This document shows positions 38,232 through 40,998 of a stretch of DNA of 40,998 bases, piece after piece (within the stretch, counting starts at the first letter, position 1; each line of letters starts with the position of its first letter). The DNA comes from JBAYJY01 sp041664945 (GTDB lineage Bacteria; UBP15; UBA6099): positions 1 to 40,998 of the forward strand of contig JBAYJY010000016.1 of the NCBI GenBank assembly GCA_041664945.1. Direction: 5' to 3'. Both the position numbers and the translations under genes were made by a program. The notes below the pieces were generated by a model. It did no database searches and was not told the DNA's origin. It saw nothing but the letters and a program-made list of their open reading frames with translations.

Positions 38232-39176
38232 TTACTTTCTGAACCGGTCCGGCTGTTGGTTGAGAACGCGTTCTATAGAGAGCGCGGCTGTCGCGCCGTC
38301 GCTGACGGCAGTCGCAACCTGCCGGTTCCGCGGCCGCCGGACGTCGCCGACTGCGTATATTCCTTTAATATTAGTTTCCATCTCATCGCTTGTTTTGATG
38401 AATCCATAGTCGTCGATCTCGATAGCGCCGCGAACGAATTCTGAGATCGGGTTGACGCCGACATACATAAAAACGCCAGTGCAGGGAATGTCGCGCTCCG
38501 CGCCGCTTACGGCGTCCGCGACTCGAAGGCTCTCAACGCCGTCCGCGCCGTTCACCGCCAGAACTTTTGTGTTAAGAGCGAATTCGATATTCTCATGCGC
38601 GAGCGCCGCATCGATGGCGTGTTTCGCGGCGCGCAGTTTGTCGCGCCTGTGAATCACCGTCACTTTCGCGCACAAATTGCTGAGATAGACGGCTTCCTCA
38701 ACCGCGGCGTCGCCGCCGCCGATCACGCACACCTGCTGGCCTTTGAAAAAGAATCCGTCGCACACCGCGCAGTAAGAAACGCCGCGACCGCGCAGCTTGC
38801 TTTCTCCGGGGACTCCCAGCTCTTTCGGCGCAGCTCCGGTGGCGATCACAAACGCGCGGCAACTCACGCTCTCTTCGTCGAGCTTCACTATAATGTTTCC
38901 GTCGTCCTTTTTCTCGACTCCGGTGATAAAGCCGTAAGCGATTTCGGCGCCGAAACGCTGAGTCTGCTTGAGCATCAGTTCGGCCAGTTCGTTACCGTCC
39001 ACGCCGTCCGGGAAACCGGGATAGTTGTCGATCTTCTCGGTCATGGTCATCTGACCGCCGGGGGCGCCCTGATCTATCGCGACAACGCTGAAGCCGGCGC
39101 GCGCCGCATACAGAGCGCATGCCATTCCGCCAGGACCGGCTCCGGCGACTATTACATCGTATCTTTCTTTTTCCAT
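38232..39176 (-). CDS. trxB: Thioredoxin reductase
   Basis: 314 residues, the usual length. FAD motif GAGPGGMACALYAARAG with GAPGGQMTMTEKIDNYPGFP, redox-active CAVC (C136, C139), NAD(P)H motif CVIGGGDAAVEEAVYLSNL with HRRDKLRA, and the C-terminal FAD motif GIYAVGDVRRP followed by QVATAVSDGATAA. It reduces thioredoxin in the cytoplasm. The HRRDKLRA motif retains basic residues of the sort that favour NADPH. No thioredoxin gene is adjacent. Confidence 0.95.
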   Translation of the reverse strand: MEKERYDVIVAGAGPGGMACALYAARAGFSVVAIDQGAPGGQMTMTEKIDNYPGFPDGVDGNELAELMLKQTQRFGAEIAYGFITGVEKKDDGNIIVKLDEESVSCRAFVIATGAAPKELGVPGESKLRGRGVSYCAVCDGFFFKGQQVCVIGGGDAAVEEAVYLSNLCAKVTVIHRRDKLRAAKHAIDAALAHENIEFALNTKVLAVNGADGVESLRVADAVSGAERDIPCTGVFMYVGVNPISEFVRGAIEIDDYGFIKTSDEMETNIKGIYAVGDVRRPRNRQVATAVSDGATAALSIERVLNQQPDRFRK

Positions 39177-39257
39177 TATCTGTTTCCCCGAATGAAGTTT
39201 TGAATTGTTTTATTTTTTTGAAGCCGGCCCCTTGTTTCCTGATCCCGATCTCCAGTT

Positions 39258-40067
39258 CTATTTCGCAACCGTCTTTTCATATATCTGCGGTTCCATGCTG
39301 GTCTTTTTGCGAATATTTTCCGCGACGTCCTCCGCCTGATACCGGAACATATAATCGCCGAGAGAAACGTAGAAATTGCCGTCGCCGGCGGCTAGCGTCT
39401 GAGCCTTGATAAAACCCTGCTGCGAGAGCACGTCGCGGAGGATGTCGGCGCGAGTTTTGCTGTCGGTGTAACCGACGCGAACCGAATACCACGGGATGGC
39501 TTTTCCGCCGAGCGATTTCTGGTCGACCTTTTCAACGCTCTGAGCCGGTTTGGCATTTTCCGCGTTATTCATGTCTGCGGGCGTAATAAGGCGCGCGGAC
39601 GGTTGAATGTCAGATTCAGTTTTGACAACGTCAACGGTGGTCTGTTGAGGAACGGCCGAAACGCGAGGCGCCGGGTTTATTGCCGCCTGACGCGGGCGCT
39701 CGATCCGTTGCGCCGGTTGCTGCGGCTGCTGTTTGGGAGGAGGCGCTTGAGTGACAATCGGCATAGGCAGAACAATGACGGTAGCCGATTTTTCGCGTTT
39801 CTTTTCCTGTGCGGATTTAATGGCCGGTTTTGGAGCCGTCTGGTTTTTCAGGACTTCAAGTTTTGCGATCGCTGGAGGAGCGGGGGCCGTTGGAGTCTGT
39901 TCGGCCAAAACGTTGTTTGCCGGCGCTGCGGAGCCGGGTTTGTTCTTGATGGCGAACATAACTAAAGCGAGAGACACTAATCCGAACAGCAGCAGAGCGA
40001 TGATGACGCCGGCTGTGCTAACGCTTTCTTTCCTGTTCGAATAGAACGCGGGTTTTGAAGCCATCAT
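39258..40067 (-). CDS. Membrane-anchored SPOR-domain protein
   Basis: 269 residues. One transmembrane segment (GVIIALLLFGLVSLALVMFA, about 20-39) is followed by a long Pro/Ala/Gln-rich periplasmic linker and a C-terminal SPOR domain (about 192-267): WYSVRVGYTDSKTRADILRD, then GDGNFYVSLGDYMFRYQAED and NIRKK. SPOR domains bind denuded glycan strands at division sites. Its start overlaps the yajC stop by four bases (ATGA), so it is translated with the tgt-yajC cluster. Confidence 0.88.
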   Translation of the reverse strand: MMASKPAFYSNRKESVSTAGVIIALLLFGLVSLALVMFAIKNKPGSAAPANNVLAEQTPTAPAPPAIAKLEVLKNQTAPKPAIKSAQEKKREKSATVIVLPMPIVTQAPPPKQQPQQPAQRIERPRQAAINPAPRVSAVPQQTTVDVVKTESDIQPSARLITPADMNNAENAKPAQSVEKVDQKSLGGKAIPWYSVRVGYTDSKTRADILRDVLSQQGFIKAQTLAAGDGNFYVSLGDYMFRYQAEDVAENIRKKTSMEPQIYEKTVAK

Positions 40068-40432
40068 TCATCTTTTGTAGTTTTGCTTTGGATGCCGCTG
40101 CGGTCCATGCGCAAAATGACATCCTTGGCTATTTTAACGCGGACGCTTTTTTCCTTGATATCGGTGATCTCGCCGTAGATGCCGCCGGTGGTGATGACCT
40201 TGTCGCCGACTTTGAGCGAGGCAAGAAGCGCCTGGCGCGCTTTCATCTGCTGTCGCTGCGGGCGGATGAGCAGGAAGTAAAAAATGACGATGAAGCCGAC
40301 CATCATGACAAGCGAGGGCAGATTGCGTTTGTCTGTCAGGCCGCCGAGCCCCATAGGCGCTGTTGCGCTTTGAGCGAATGCGGTTACGCTCACCAGCATC
40401 GCTGTCACGGTTGCGATAAAAACTTTAAGCAT
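40064..40432 (-). CDS. yajC: Preprotein translocase accessory subunit YajC
   Basis: 122 residues from the ATG at 40432 (AGGAG upstream; a TTG one codon earlier is possible). An N-terminal signal-like segment is followed by the single YajC membrane helix and motif (MVGFIVIFYFLLIRPQRQQM) and the cytoplasmic KVGDKVITTGGIYGEITDI domain. YajC associates with SecDF and SecYEG. Its ATG overlaps the tgt stop (TGATG). In many bacteria secD follows yajC, but here a SPOR-domain gene does. Confidence 0.95.
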   Translation of the reverse strand: MLKVFIATVTAMLVSVTAFAQSATAPMGLGGLTDKRNLPSLVMMVGFIVIFYFLLIRPQRQQMKARQALLASLKVGDKVITTGGIYGEITDIKEKSVRVKIAKDVILRMDRSGIQSKTTKDE

Positions 40433-40998
40433 CAATCTTCTCCTTCGCGCGTTAAGCGCGATTCCATATTTTTTTTGAAGCTGTCAAAAGACCCTTCAAT
40501 AATCGCCCGTCTCGCGAGCGAAACAATTTTAGCATAAAAGAAAAGATTGTGGAAGGAAGTCAGGCGGGCGGCCATAATCTCGCCGGCCATGAATAAATGG
40601 CGAAGGTAAGCGCGGGAGAAATTGCGGCAGGTGTAACATTCGCATTCCGGGTCGAGAGGGCCGGGATCTGTCTGGTGGACGGCGTTGCGGAGGTTCAGGC
40701 GCCCGGAGCTTGTGAAAGCGGCGCTGTTGCGCGCCATCCGCGTCGGCAGCACGCAGTCGAACATGTCCGCGCCGCGCTCGATCGAGTCGATTATGTCCAT
40801 CGGCATCCCGACGCCCATCAGGTAGCGCGGCCCGTCTTCGGGCAGAAGCCCACCCGTGAATTCAACTGAGTCGAGCATCGCGTTGCGCTCTTCGCCGACG
40901 CTGAGGCCGCCGATGGCGAATGCCGGGAAACCCATTTCTCTAAGCGATTCGGCAGATATTCGCCGCATCTCATGGTCGACGCCACCCTGAACGATCGG
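40432..40998 (-). CDS. tgt: Queuine/preQ1 tRNA-guanine transglycosylase (C-terminal part)
   Basis: The frame is open to the right edge, so this is the last ~188 residues of a gene whose start lies outside. It begins with the conserved IVQGGV, then AIGGLSVGEE, YLMGVGMPMDIIDSIERGAD, FDCVLPTRMARN, and the zinc site CECYTC with a later His in TSFHNLFF. The enzyme swaps guanine 34 of certain tRNAs for preQ1 or queuine. The tgt-yajC order is a widespread arrangement and supports both calls. Confidence 0.97.
   Translation of the reverse strand, partial: PIVQGGVDHEMRRISAESLREMGFPAFAIGGLSVGEERNAMLDSVEFTGGLLPEDGPRYLMGVGMPMDIIDSIERGADMFDCVLPTRMARNSAAFTSSGRLNLRNAVHQTDPGPLDPECECYTCRNFSRAYLRHLFMAGEIMAARLTSFHNLFFYAKIVSLARRAIIEGSFDSFKKNMESRLTREGED

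Overview
The window looks like chromosomal DNA from an uncultured, diderm, flagellated and probably anaerobic or low-redox bacterium. Outer-membrane-type barrel proteins and lipoprotein signals support the diderm call. A FlgM-like gene with a sigma-28-type promoter supports flagella. A fused NfnAB-type flavin/iron-sulfur oxidoreductase, a 2[4Fe-4S] ferredoxin, MobB and LarC support anaerobic metabolism. Coding DNA is mostly GC-rich, while many gaps are AT-richer and packed with dispersed repeats. I cannot assign a phylum from sequence alone. No rRNA, tRNA or CRISPR array was seen.

Layout. 1-2063: repeat-filled left edge and two small envelope or secreted proteins (minus). 2064-5134: the NfnAB-like fusion with a long hairpin-bearing leader, then flgM (minus). 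5414-10695 (plus): cca overlapping a membrane sensor without an output domain, a DUF5665 membrane protein, an HTH protein, a STAS anti-anti-sigma protein, a histidine phosphatase and a short ribbon-helix-helix protein. 10696-13294: AT-rich TPR gene between repeat blocks. 13295-18256: large surface protein, membrane protein, a MazE/Doc toxin-antitoxin pair with a frameshifted toxin, and a tandem repeat block. 18257-22975: DJ-1/PfpI protein, large glycoside-hydrolase-like lipoprotein, an alpha/beta-hydrolase-like secreted protein apparently lacking its nucleophile, and an orphan antitoxin-like protein. 22976-27195: AT-rich island with a single 1042-residue SIR2-STAND-TPR protein, a probable anti-phage NADase, with repeats on both sides. 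27196-31160 (minus): ferredoxin, mobB, dus, cvpA and larC. 31183-34374: a divergent signalling block with a membrane GAF-GGDEF-type protein facing a gene that fuses four MshEN-type repeats to a CheX-like phosphatase, followed by a CheY-like receiver. 34473-40998 (minus): two outer-membrane-type proteins, purine nucleoside phosphorylase, trxB, and an overlapping tgt-yajC-SPOR cluster.

How the genes may work together. The region 31183-34374 reads as a compact module: a possible c-di-GMP maker, a possible c-di-GMP reader coupled to a phospho-CheY phosphatase, and a CheY. With flgM elsewhere in the window this suggests motility control. The ferredoxin, Nfn-like enzyme, MobB and LarC fit low-potential redox metabolism. 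The SIR2-STAND-TPR gene and the decayed toxin-antitoxin locus are the defence-type accessory content. All functions are inferred from visible motifs and remembered family patterns; no database search was run.
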